Shown here: positions 10,791 to 21,099 of the stretch, piece after piece
How the letters are laid out: each line of letters begins with the position of its first letter
Numbering within the stretch: position 1 is the stretch's first letter
DNA from: Prorocentrum cordatum
Lineage: Eukaryota; Sar; Dinophyceae; Prorocentrales; Prorocentraceae
DNA length: 64,000 nt
Reading direction: 5' to 3'
Assembly (NCBI GenBank): GCA_963575745.1
Contig: CAUYUJ010017960.1
Span: 87,001-151,000, forward strand
Notes under the pieces: generated by a model
The model's database searches: none
Told to the model about the DNA's origin: nothing
The model's input: the letters and a program-made list of their open reading frames with translations, nothing else
Translations under genes and position numbers: made by a program

Positions 10791-12180
10791 GAGAATCGAG
10801 GCTACCCAACCCCCACCGGAGGACCCATTACTCATGATGTCATTAGGGAGAAAATCTTGCGGGGCAGCCCCTGCTCTTTTGCATGGCTGTGGTGCCTGAG
10901 TCTACACGCTTACCGCGACCTCACCCCCTCCTCTCCAGGCGTGGGAGGCTGGTCCGCCTCGTCCTCGTCGTCGTCATCCTGCGCCCCCTTTTCCGCATGC
11001 TCATGGTCCTTTCCCTTACTCCCCTCCCCCCCCAGGCAGGGGGAATGGGCGAAACCAAAGGACGACAGCTCGGAAAGCTATGAAACTTAAGGAACGACAC
11101 CAACAACTTAGTTTCACCCGCCGCCCCCACCGAGAATCGGCGGTGAGGTTTGTGTGTGTTATTGTTGTGGTTGGTCATGTCCCATTGCACACAGGGTGGC
11201 GCTTCAGTCCTGGGTCTCTGTGGAATCTTCGGGGGTTTGTTTGTCCTGCGCCTTCGTGCTTCAACGCCCAGCTGGGGGAAAAGGAACACCAGGATATCAT
11301 ACAGAGGAAGGTAGGGAAGGATGAGGAGGGAGGGAACGGGGGATTGAGTATGCCGAAGGGAATGCTGAGGAAACGGGGGAAGAGGAAGAAGATACGCAGC
11401 CTGAGGAGGACCAGTCACGCAAAGCGCATAACAGCCACCAAGCGACGGCCACGGGCCCCCTCGACCCCAGGGCGGCGCTCACGGAGGCAGCGGAGCGGGC
11501 GGGCGGACCGAGAGAACCCAGGAGCGAAACAGAGTTGGAACGAGGACTGCGTTTCAAACCTTTGGGGGGAACGGGGGAGGAGGACGAGGAGGAGAGGTAC
11601 TTGCTTTGAACTGGCCCACGACGCCCCCCCGCTCCTCCTACAGAGGTCCCAGCCAAAGTTCGTAACAGCTCCAAGGAAGGAGGGCGGCTCCGTTTCAGAA
11701 TGTGGCACCCGCCTTCGGACCGCGCACATTTGTCTGAAACCTTTGGAGCAGTTCCCAGGGTGCGTGCAGTAGTTCAAGTCCCAGGGGCGGTGTGTTGGAC
11801 CGATATACGTCTGCCAGGAAGCAACAGTGATAGTAATTCGCGGCGTTGAGGCCCCAGGCAAGGTGTTGTGGAAGGGCCGAGGGTTGTTCATTCGCTGCGC
11901 CGAAGTCCCAAGAATGGTACTTTGGCAGGGGATTCTCGTCCAAAGGGGCATTTTCTGCGATGACACTGCCTTATTGGAGGGGTTCACCACGAAGAAACTT
12001 GGAGAGAAGGTTGACTGCAGCATCCTCCCACAAATGTGTCCCATGTCGTCCTCTTCCTCATTATGCCACTCCCTCTTCTCTCTCGACCTCGCCCTCGTCC
12101 TCGATGAATGAAACGGAAAAGGGCAAACAGGGCGGGTGCGGCTGAAACTGTTGTGCAGGGCTCGTTGTCCAGGCCTGACC
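10791..12180. other. Gene-free stretch holding the second copy of the dispersed short repeat
   Basis: The segment 11675-11750 matches 9724-9796 with many substitutions (shared blocks: GGAGG-GGCT, TTTCAGA-TG, CCGCGC-CATT, AA-TTTG). Frames on both strands are moderate in length and overlap each other. No motif was recognised. Confidence 0.4.
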
Positions 12181-12184
12181 CTTG

Positions 12185-12195
12185 TTTGGCTCAAG
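12185..12195 (+). other. Possible relic of a dinoflagellate spliced leader (11 nt)
   Basis: TTTGGCTCAAG equals the last 11 nt of the conserved 22-nt dinoflagellate trans-spliced leader; the preceding bases only loosely resemble the rest. Such relics are known where processed mRNAs were copied back into dinoflagellate genomes. Eleven bases can match by chance in 64 kb, so this is weak evidence. Confidence 0.25.
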
Positions 12196-12199
12196 CCAG

Positions 12200-13090
12200 A
12201 ACATCCGAGCCCTATCCATCTCCCCTTCCTCCTCCTCCTGCCTCATCATGTCGAGTGCCTCCACCCTCCTCCCTCCTCCCTGCTGTTTAGCCGCCTCCAC
12301 GTACTGCGCCATGCCTCCTCATCCTCATCATCGTCTTGCTCATCCGCCATCCCATCTCAACTTCCCGCACTCAGCCTCCTTCTTGTCCTCCTTCCTATCT
12401 ACTCCTCCCCCTCTCCTCGTCCGTTCTGCCTCAATCGCCATACCTCTTGCCCGTCCTGCCTCATTTCCCCCTTGTCCTCATTGTCCTCTGTTTTCCTCTT
12501 CTTCCCTTCTCCTTCATCTGCCTCCTCTCTCAGACTCCGCTCCAAGTTATCCTCTTCCTCCTTCTCCCCCTCGTTTCTCCGACTCTTCCTCCCCTCCCCA
12601 ACGAAACACATCCTGCTGCTCCCTACGCCCTCGACCCTCCATCACTCATCTTCCCTCTGTGTGCTGCATATATGTGCATGCATGTGTATGTGTATAATGT
12701 GTGTTTGTGTGTGTATGTACATACACACATATATACAGACACGCGTCCGACAGAACAAACACATCGATCCTGGATCCTGGACTCCCATCCTCCTCATCAT
12801 GAATCCTCCTCCTCATCCAGGTGATACCTAATTCTCATCCTCCCCTTTCGCGCTCCCACCCCCCACCCGCTTCCGCGCATGCTGCTGCTACACCCCCTGC
12901 GATGCGCTCGATCTCTTACACAAGCAGAATCGAGGATCGAAGACTAAGATGTCGAGGTTGTCGATCGTTCTTCGATCCCTTTCCTGGCCTCCGGATGCTT
13001 TTTGGAGGACCTTCGGGATCCTCAGAAGCCTCCGATGACTCCCTGACCCATCCAGAGGACTCCAGGAACAAGCCCGGTGATCAGGCGGAG
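12200..13090. other. Pyrimidine-rich gene-free stretch with a (TG)n patch
   Basis: About 12210-12660 is C/T-rich on the plus strand, giving Ser/Pro/Leu frames. A TG/TA-rich patch follows at 12660-12745. I searched the minus strand below the AlkB exon for a continuation of that domain and did not recognise one. Confidence 0.4.
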
Positions 13091-13094
13091 GACA

Positions 13095-13499
13095 CTACAG
13101 CGGATTGGATATTGGCTCGTCGTCGGAGTGCCATGCCACGATGTGCGACCCATTCTCATACAAGTTAAGGTTCACGCTATCTGGGAATCGGGAGTCCCTA
13201 TCTGTGTCGTCGTTGAGGTTCAAGCAAGACAACCACCGCTTCGACATGTCTTTGAACCAATCAGGGAAGGGTTCTGCTTCCACTCGGTGCGTGCCGTAAT
13301 TGTAAGGGCATTTGCAACCTTCTTTCACCCACCACATCGTTTTTCGCGTCACTGCACCGCCAGGACTGCCCGCCACGTTGATCCACTTAACGCCCGACAG
13401 GAGCGTCTGCAAATCTGAAACATGAATGTCTTGTTTTTTATCTGCTAGATACATCCATGATCTGTCAGCCGTCTTTGTGCAGCGCAAGCACTGAAGCAA
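13095..13499 (-). CDS. AlkB-like 2-oxoglutarate/Fe(II)-dependent dioxygenase, exon
   Basis: A 134-codon minus-strand frame whose C-terminal two thirds match the AlkB family, which oxidatively removes alkyl groups from nucleic acid bases or protein side chains using Fe(II), O2 and 2-oxoglutarate. Visible features: RKTMWWV (residues about 52-58), the Y-N-Y-G segment (about 66-69) and NLYENGSHIVAWHSDDE (112-128). The last holds the HxD iron-binding pair, His124 and Asp126. The second iron-binding His and the 2-oxoglutarate-binding Arg, normally further C-terminal, are absent because a stop follows 8 residues after Asp126. This is therefore one exon or a fragment. A likely 3' splice site, TTTCAGATTTGCAG, precedes ACGCTCCTGTCG at about 13410, so true coding may start there. 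The exit may be near the GAGCC at about 13120; no clear GT is visible. Confidence 0.82.
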   Translation of the reverse strand: MLQCLRCTKTADRSWMYLADKKQDIHVSDLQTLLSGVKWINVAGSPGGAVTRKTMWWVKEGCKCPYNYGTHRVEAEPFPDWFKDMSKRWLSCLNLNDDTDRDSRFPDSVNLNLYENGSHIVAWHSDDEPISNPL

Positions 13500-14205
13500 A
13501 GGGGCGCAGTGAACGGCAGACGTCTGATACAGTCGGGCCGCTGAAATAATGAACTCTATTTAAACAACGAAGTCGCATATTGGCCCTGAAAGCGCCTCCG
13601 TGCCCCAGGAGGGCAAGAGGAACAGCAATGGAGCAACCTAAGGAATATCGAGTCCCTTCCGAACCCAACTGGGTTCTTATTTCGGCGTCTTGACTGCAAT
13701 CACGTCGAGCATCCGACGCAAGGGCCTGCAGCTCGACACCATGTAAACAAGAGGCACGCGAAAGAAACGGGAGGCGGCGATTGAGAAAGTTCATCTCTTA
13801 CGCACCTGCTTGACAAATCTTGACTGCAGCGGGAAAGACCACCACACCCCACACCAACTGCCCAGCGCCCACACGCCGAGGGAACGGCAGGCGCGCTGGG
13901 CAGAGAAAGACCCGGCACGCAGGGCCAGAAGGCCCTCCGATGTGAGGGTGGCTTCGATGACGCACTCTCAGCTGCTCGTGATGGCACGGCGGGCTCCTGC
14001 CGTGTCGACACGGGCGCGGAGATGACGCCGCAGGAGGCCGATCAACCTCGAACCCATCTGGCTCTCCGATGGCTCAGATCGCTCGATGCCGGCCACTTCC
14101 CCGCCACCCGCGGGGTTCAACCCTGAACGCCCGCGCTGGGGCCGCCGCCGCGTCAGCACGGCGCGACCCTGCCGTGCTCTCTGAGCTGGGGCTCCTTGGC
14201 CGACA
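13500..14205. other. Flank of the AlkB exon; no further exon recognised
   Basis: A minus-strand frame at 13465-13794 (110 codons) ends inside the AlkB region in another frame and has mixed composition, so it could hold an upstream exon. A good donor-like sequence CAG|GTGCGTAAG on the minus strand is at about 13795-13805. No recognisable AlkB N-terminal sequence was found. Confidence 0.3.
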
Positions 14206-14209
14206 AAGG

Positions 14210-14391
14210 TACTCCAGATTTCGTAATAAAGGGAGGGGGGTCTCATTTCGGGGGGGGTCTCTTCCAGGCTATCTTGGAGGGCCTGGGGGGGTCTGGGGAC
14301 GATGTTTTGGAGGGTTCTCCCACGGGGGTGTCTAAAACTTCTCGTCTGGGAGGGTTGAGACCCCCTCCCTTTTATTACAAAATCTGCAGTA
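14210..14391 (+). mobile_element. Foldback/MITE-like element with intron-like ends
   Basis: Terminal inverted repeats of about 36 nt: left arm 14210-14245, right arm 14356-14391. They differ by a few substitutions and one indel (core TTGTAATAAAAGGGAGGG against TCGTAATAAAGGGAGGG). Both ends are TA, as in elements that duplicate a TA target. On the plus strand the element starts with GT at 14209-14210 and ends with AG at 14388-14389, so it could be removed as a 181-nt intron. The interior is a G-rich 110 nt with no coding capacity, so it would be non-autonomous. Confidence 0.7.
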
Positions 14392-14399
14392 GCTTCGCA

Positions 14400-17385
14400 G
14401 GCGCACTTCATTGTCAAAGCTGCGCGCCTTGGGACCTGAAACGGGCGGGGCGCTCGTTCCAGAGGGGCGCCGGCCGGCGAGCCTGGTGCCCGTCCGCACT
14501 CCCTCGTGCCTCCTTTCCTTGCCCTCCTCCGCTCCTCCCTGTTCCTCCTCTGCTCCCATCACGCCTCTCTTCCCCCCCTTGTCTCCTTCTCCTGCCGTCC
14601 CGTCCACTTCCACGCATTCCGACCTCACCGTCAACCTCCCCTCCTCCCCCGCCTTTCCCTCCGGCGGTGAGCAGGCGTGCAGATCGTGCACTGCCAGCGC
14701 TCGTCGTTTCCGCCAGGCCCCGTGGAGCAAACAGAGAGCCCAGACTTCCCATGTCTCTCATCCCGAGCGCCGCGCATTCGAACACGGAACCCATGTTACC
14801 CGCCGGCCCTGGGTGGTCTTCGGCGGGCCTCCGGCGGTCTTCGGCGGTCTCAGGAGGGCTTCGTCGGTCTTCCGGCGGTCTTCAGCGGGCGTTACCTGGC
14901 GGTCTTCGGAGCGAAACGCCGGGTGGTCATGCTTCACAAAAGGGTTCATGATCGAACGCGTAAACAGCGAGCTCGGTGCACGTCTGCGCCTCCTCGTTCT
15001 CCTCCAGGGTCGGTTTGTCACCTTCCAGATCTGGACCTCTCGCTGCCTCCCTTGCGCGCTGCTCGGCGCGCGAGTACCACAGCCTCTCCTTGCCTACATG
15101 TACCTATGGTGAGGGCTTTGGGTCAGGAACCCTGTGAAAAGGAGCCCAGGGTTTGCAAGCAGGTGGGACACCAATCGTGGCTGGATAATTAACACTGCCG
15201 CCCTCATCAGATAAGGGCACCCCCTGGATCTTAAGCTCCTGGGCATACGGAAGGTGCCCGGCCACAAGAAACCTTCCACAAGGAACCCGACCTGAGACCC
15301 AGGGACGTCCATTGATCTTCGATGTGGGGACGTCACGCTTTCCATCGCAGAGCCATCGAAACCCACGAAACCCGGGGCACCCTGGAGGCAAGCGGGGTGT
15401 TTCTTGGCATGGGCCTCCCCTGGCAGCCCTCCACGAACGCCCCCAAACGCAGGAGTCCCCGGCCAAGCCACGGAGGCGCATGCGCCGATCCTGAGCTCAA
15501 GATGGGCCTGGCCAGAACCAGTGTGTGTGTGTGTGTGCACAGTTCTCGTTCCCCTGGAAGAGAGCCCTTGGTGAGGAGGCAGGGGAGCCGCCCCCACTTG
15601 CCCTGGCCTTGAGCTGGAGGTGCTTTTTTGTTTCCTGGCATGCGTGCCGGCTCTCTCCAGTGCAGTGTGCCCGTCAGGGGAGGCGCACCCAGAGTCCGCA
15701 TATCGCGCCGCCCTCGGAAGAGTGCCCAGAGGGCCAGCGGGCCCAGGGCCCCCCCCCCCTTGCGGGGGAGGGCAGTCCTGGTGGGCGGACGCCTGCTGGG
15801 GGGGGGCGGAGCCCCGACGCCATGGTTTCGTTCGTCGTCGCGTCGGCCCCCAGAGGCAGTCGTAGAAGTTGCGTTGCCGGCCGCAGTGATGTGGAATGGC
15901 GACAACGACCACGACGACGACCACGACACCGTATCACGTTTTCGCCACATGGCCAACGCACCCCTGACGTGCACGGCTTCTTCTTCTTCTTCGTCTTCTT
16001 CTTCCTTTTCTTCTTCGACCCTCAGAGGTCTCGACCGATTCCCCGGCAACGATCTTTCATCCTGAGCCGTTTTTTGTCGGCCCCGAGGCTCGGCAGTGGC
16101 CCCCCGAGGCCGAACAAATGGGGACAACATGTCCCGTCATGCCTGTCTCGTGACTCGAGGAGGTCTGGGCCTCCCGTGGGGCGGCGATCCTGTGTGGGCG
16201 CGCGCCTGCCGCAAAGGGCGCCCAGCGCGCAGAAGCGGGGGCCCAGCTGGACCTGGGCCCGGGGCTGCCAGGTGGTGCGGCTGGCCCCCCGTCGAGCTTC
16301 TCCGATGCGGCTTGGCCCGAGCCCCTGGGGAGTGCTCTGCCCCGGCTGCCCCGCTCGGCGCCGCTGGGGGCTGCAGGGGGCGCCCGTGGAGGAAGGCGCC
16401 CGCTGCAACAGAAGGGGCACCCGGATGCGGGCGACCGCGGCGCGGGCGCAGCGCGGCCGCGGCCGCGAGGAGGGGCGTAGGAGAGACAGAGAGAGAGAGA
16501 GGAAGGAAAGGCGCCCACTGCAGAAGCCCGGAGGGAGGCCAGAAAGGCGGAGGGAAGAGGCCCCGCCGCAAGAGCCTCCCGTGGCGGAGGAGGAAGAAGA
16601 GGAGGGAAGGGCGCTCGCTGCCCACGGCAGGGGGGGAGGCCAGGGAGGCAGGAGGGAGGGCGCCCGCTACCCAAGGCAGGAGGGCGGCAAGGAGGGTAAG
16701 ACACCTGCTGCCCAATAAGGCAGGAGGGCTGCAAGAAGGGGAAGGTACCCGCTGCAGAAGATAGAAGGGAAGACACCAACTACCACCACAGCCGGGTCAT
16801 CTCGACGGCCACTCCTGCTGCTCAACCGTTGCCCCCTGGGGGCGCTCGTGAAGGTAGAGGTTCCCAGTGGTCTGTCATGGTTGTGGTACGGGCGGCCCAG
16901 CCCTGTCGCCTCAGGCTGGCTTTGGAAAGGCAGGCGCTGCGCTCTCAGAGCTCGACTGCAACAGTGCTGCTACTCCTGCGCATCCTCCCCCGCCCCCCGC
17001 CCGGGGAGATGTGGCGATGAACCGAACTCGGCACGCGTGCCCCCCGTGCGCTCCCTCACCTCCCCCCGCCCTCTCCCCTGCCTCTTACCACGACGACCGG
17101 CACACCCTGGACCTGGACACCCTCAGCCGCCTCTCGACGGTGGACAAACCTCCCTTTAGTAAACCTCCCTTTAGTGATAACGGCCTAGGACCGACACCGA
17201 CGGACCTGGACCAACAAAAATAACGGCCGCGACGCCCCCTCGCGAACCGAAAACGGCCGATTCGCTAATCGACGTGTCAGGGTAGGAGGTCTGTCCACCC
17301 CCGAGCCTCTCGAAGGCCTGAGCAGGACGAAGAACGTCAACAGCCCGGATTTTTGGTCCTGGCCGGCTCTCTCTCTCTCCGCAAT
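14400..17385. other. Gene-free stretch with small arrays
   Basis: An 11-nt array built on GGCGGTCTTCC lies at about 14813-14895. (GT)n is at 15519-15537, (TTC)n at about 15978-16018 and (GA)n at 16478-16502. Frames up to 397 codons (15525-16718 plus) are Arg/Gly/Pro-rich, overlap long frames on the other strand, and carry no motif. Confidence 0.4.
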
Positions 17386-17390
17386 CAAAT

Positions 17391-17510
17391 GCCTCTCACG
17401 GATTGACGTTTTCGAACCGTGAGAGGTCTTTGACCTTCAAGGATTCAATCCGTGAGAGAACTTTGACCTCTCACGGATTGAAATTGTCGGTCCGTGAGAG
17501 GTTTTCGATT
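17391..17510. repeat. Cluster of inverted repeats built on CTCTCACGG
   Basis: CTCTCACGG or its complement CCGTGAGAG occurs five times in 120 nt (near 17393, 17417, 17450, 17469 and 17492). The central pair forms a perfect 15-bp hairpin, arms 17444-17458 and 17468-17482, with a 9-nt loop. It could be a protein-binding cluster, a structured RNA or a relic foldback element. No gene flanks it. Confidence 0.75.
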
Positions 17511-18795
17511 CGTATTGAAGTTCTCCGCATTCAAGGACTTCGGCTCTCGACCCCTTCCGCTGGACTAGGAGTTCATCACGGATCACTGTCTGATTGTCCC
17601 GCGGTTCACAAGTTGCCCTCGGTGGTCAGGTATGACAAAGCGACAGACAGGGGATTGGCAGAAAAGGAAGTCAGAAGCCTGAGCACTACAGTCGAGGCTG
17701 TGCGTAAGAAGCGCTCAGCCCACGATACCTAGGCCAGTTGTCCTTAGCAAACGCTAGCCCAGGCCCGCGCGGACAGCCTCGTCAATGCGCCAGGGAGCCT
17801 GAGAAACTGGGCCAGGGCATCCGCCGAAAAAGCTAAGGACCAAGTGGGCCAGGGAGTCCGCCAGATCCAGAGGCCAATGCCTTGAATTCTGCAACACGCA
17901 GGAACGCCTTGGAAGTCATGAGACCCTTTCTGCGTGGGCCGGCTCTTCGTCCAGAGTGGCACTCGTTACGGTCCAGGGGCCCTGGGAGGGCTCGCAGAAA
18001 CTGAAAACGGCACACAGCGGCGGCGAGCAAGGGGGGGGAAGGGAGAAAGAAGGAGAAGGCCCTCCTCGGAAGGCGGCGGAGCACAGAGGCCCTCTGGCCT
18101 TCCGGGAATGTGTCGCGTCTCCGGGAGAGGCTTTCAACGCTTCTCAGACGGCTGGGCGACTTTCTCTAGCCTTCTGAGAAGGCCCGCCCCTTCTCACTCA
18201 CCCCCACCGTCGCGCCGCCGAACAATACCTAGGGAAGCCTGGGACTTGAAGGTCGCTGGGGGGGCAGCGTTGTTTCCGGGGCCAGATCCTTGTAAGCTCG
18301 GCGGGCGCGCTTGATCGGTCAACAGCAATTGTTACAGCCGCCCTTCGCGAGAAGCTCTGATTTCAGGTTTACTCTTGCCGACGATTGGGCTGCTCATGCT
18401 GGCTCTTGCCCTACAAAAGCATTGCCCTCTCCCCCGTCGCACCAGAAACACAGATCGCGCTCGCTGCCCCTCAGCGAGCTTCAACCTGGGACTCCAGGTT
18501 CTAGTCATAGTCCCTCCCGCGCCTCCCCTCCCCCGTCATGTGGGAAGGCCGCGGCGTGGGCGCCAGCGCGTGACGTGTGCGGGCACTGCTCACAGCGGGC
18601 CCTCGGGCCTGCCACGTCTTTGGCAAAATTGTCAGCTCTTGGGGTGCAGCCTTTACTTCCGCCGGCTTCCGCCCGCGGAGTCAACCTCGCTTCCTTCCGC
18701 CAGCTTCCGCGGGATTCCGACGTCGTCCGCCGATGGGGTCACACGCTTCTCTCGACCCCTCGAAGGCGAGGCCCCATGTCGAACGCCCCTCATGG
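17511..18795. other. Gene-free stretch
   Basis: Mixed sequence with frames of up to 174 codons on both strands, none with recognisable motifs or consistent splice sites. Confidence 0.4.
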
Positions 18796-19050
18796 GAAGC
18801 TCCGGCCCTCTCCCCTTCCTCCTCCACAAGAATAAAAGCGCAGCCTGTTGGCGTCGTCGCTGACGCACGTCACCCACCCGAACGGGGTTGGACATCTGTC
18901 CTTCAGCAGCTGCAAGGGCATAACATCCCTACTTGGCTCTGGGTTCATCTCCCGATTCAGCTTGAACTCCTCCTCCTTCAGGTCGGACTTCTCTCTCGGA
19001 GTCAGTCCCGCGCCAAAGTCCTCGAGGGCAGAAACTTTCTTCGGATGGAC
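18796..19050 (-). CDS. Exon-like island, unknown protein
   Basis: A minus-strand open segment starting at about 19038 has balanced, charged composition unlike its surroundings: SALEDFGAGLTPREKSDL, then a Lys/Glu-rich helix (KEEEFKLNREMNPEPSRD), then VMPLQLLKDR and GWVTCVSDDANRLRFYSCGG. It follows an in-frame stop and a pyrimidine-containing AG, and has no start codon of its own, which fits an internal exon. No family was recognised. Third codon positions are mostly G or C, as expected for a GC-rich host gene. Confidence 0.4.
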
Positions 19051-20514
19051 TCAACGACGCCCTTTCGTAGACTCGGCATGCCCATGGCGGATCAATTCCA
19101 CAGGGCCGGCCCGTGATGCAGTGACAAATCCGAAAGAAGACGACGCCAACAACGCTGTGGCCAAGGAAAGGACAGATGTCCCCGCGATATAATGTTGCTG
19201 ATTATCTGCGTCCAACTCGCATCATTTTCAATCGCTGGCTCAGTGAGACACCGTGGACAGTCTCGCCAGGGGCTGGTGGTTCTGCTGGTGTCGCTTTTCC
19301 TTCCTCGAGGGGGGAGACGGAAGAAGGAGGATCGGAGGAAGGGGAGCATACACACTTCGGGGTTCGATCCTTTCGGCGGGGTAGACGTCAAGTCAACGCG
19401 GCAATCAACAGCTGAAACTAACTAGGCTCGCGCGGGCTGGCCCAGACGACAGCTTCCGGCGGCCGCCATTCACGAATACGTGGAAGACCTCTTTGCGCAT
19501 TTGGGCGCCGCGCAACGACGCTCTTATCGTCGCGCTCTCGCGCCGTCCCTGGAGGGGAAACCTTTCTCTCCAGCCCAGACAGCGACACGCGCGGAGGGGG
19601 GCTGTCTTCGCGACCCTGAGAGGGGGGTAATCCACAGCCGAGAATGCGATCAAGAAAATGATTGTTTCAGCAATCTTGGCCAGCTTCCCAAACGTTTTTT
19701 TAAACAAACCTGGCCCACCTTCTGGTGTTGACGCCAGAGGGGCGAATGCGCTCAAGAAGAATTGACCAGCTTTCCGGCAAGTTGGCGCAGAAACGCTGGC
19801 CCAGCTTTTTGAGAGGAGGCTTCGGAATCAGATGCTCGACTGTCGGCAAACCCTTGCAAACGGACTGCCTCGGTCGGTGGCTAAGGATGCGTGCTCCCTC
19901 CCTCCCTCTCCTCGAAGGCCTCCCAGAGCTCCCCATGGAGGGCCAGCAACGCACCCTCAGAGACCAACTGCAAGCGTGAAGGCCATATCAGAAAAGAAAA
20001 ACGACGAGCGACGGGGACTCAAACGGAATCGCCCGAGTCGCTGGCATCGGGGCCGCCAGCAAGCTCATCCAAGAAGGCCGAATCCGCCCAGGTATGAGGA
20101 CACGAGGTGGAGGAGACCGCCGCGCACCCAAAACTTCGACCCTCGCTCGGCAGACTTGCCCGCGCGCGCGACGCGAGAGGCGTGGGCCAGGGCGGCCGGG
20201 CGCACGGCGGACGAGTCCTTCGCCGGCGGCCTCAGCCCGATCCCTGGCGGCGCCGGCGCGGGTTCCTTCTGCGCCTGCGCCCGCCTCATGAGGTTGAGGA
20301 TCAGGCTGGATCCGCCTGCGCGGGGACAGTCGGCGGCGCGCTGCAGCGGGGGGGGCGGGACGCGGGGGGCGGCTCGCTCTGAAAGGCCGGGGGGCCGACC
20401 TGGAGGGTTCGGGGGCTTCCTGGGAGGCCCTTCGGTAGTCCTCTGGCCCTTCTGAGGGGGCGTCTGCCTTCTTAGTAGGCCGCCTCGCCCCCTTCCCACG
20501 TCGCGAGCCGCGGT
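19051..20514. other. Gene-free stretch
   Basis: Frames of 70-205 codons exist on both strands and overlap. Two minus-strand frames (19405-19755 and 19700-19954) have fairly mixed composition but no recognised motif, and I do not call them. Confidence 0.35.
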
Positions 20515-20652
20515 ATGTATGTATGTATGTATGTATGTATGTGTATGTATGTATGTATGTATGTATGTATGTATGTATGTATGTATGTATGTATGTATGT
20601 ATGTATGTATATGTATGTATCTAACTATATATATATATATATATATGTGTGT
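20515..20652. repeat. (TATG)n tetranucleotide then (AT)n
   Basis: About 95 bp of TATG repeat followed by an (AT) run at about 20626-20648. Confidence 0.95.
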
Positions 20653-20688
20653 ATACACCTCTTAAACATGTCTGTTCTAAAGAACCTG

Positions 20689-20897
20689 GCCTGGGTGTCG
20701 GTCAGGCGGCTCCGTGCTCGCCGTCGCCATCCCGTTGCCGCCTCGTCCCCGCCCGTCGTCTGGGCCTGGGTATCGGTCTGGCCGCTCCGTGCTCTATGTC
20801 GCCGCCCCGTCGCCGCCTCGTCTTCGCCCGTCGTCTGGGCCTGGGTGTCGATTTCGCAGCTCCGTACTCGCAATCGCCGCCCTGCCGCCGCCCAGAA
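20689..20897 (+). repeat. 75-nt tandem repeat, 2.8 copies
   Basis: Units start at 20689, 20764 and 20839 with GCCTGGGT(G/A)TCG, exactly 75 nt apart. In the plus strand each reads as a 25-residue unit (AWVSVRRLRARRRHPVAASS then PPVVW) and the frame stays open on both sides. A real coding role is not shown. Confidence 0.9.
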
Positions 20898-21099
20898 TGC
20901 ACAACATCAGTTCCGCCACATTGGTTCTCTTTTCTCAAAAAAAAAGAAACTAGTTTCTACCCCCCCTCCTGGATTATCGACACCACTTTCCGCATTGCCA
21001 TTTACATCCATTTACATCCGATGTTGCCCTATCGTCCATCCTACATATGAATTCGTACCATCCCAGCCCAACGTGCATCGATCCCCCCGTCATATTTTG

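Noticed and set aside
15525-16718. 397-codon plus frame
   Set aside because: Arg/Gly/Pro-rich, paired with an equally long minus frame, no recognised domain or splice structure.
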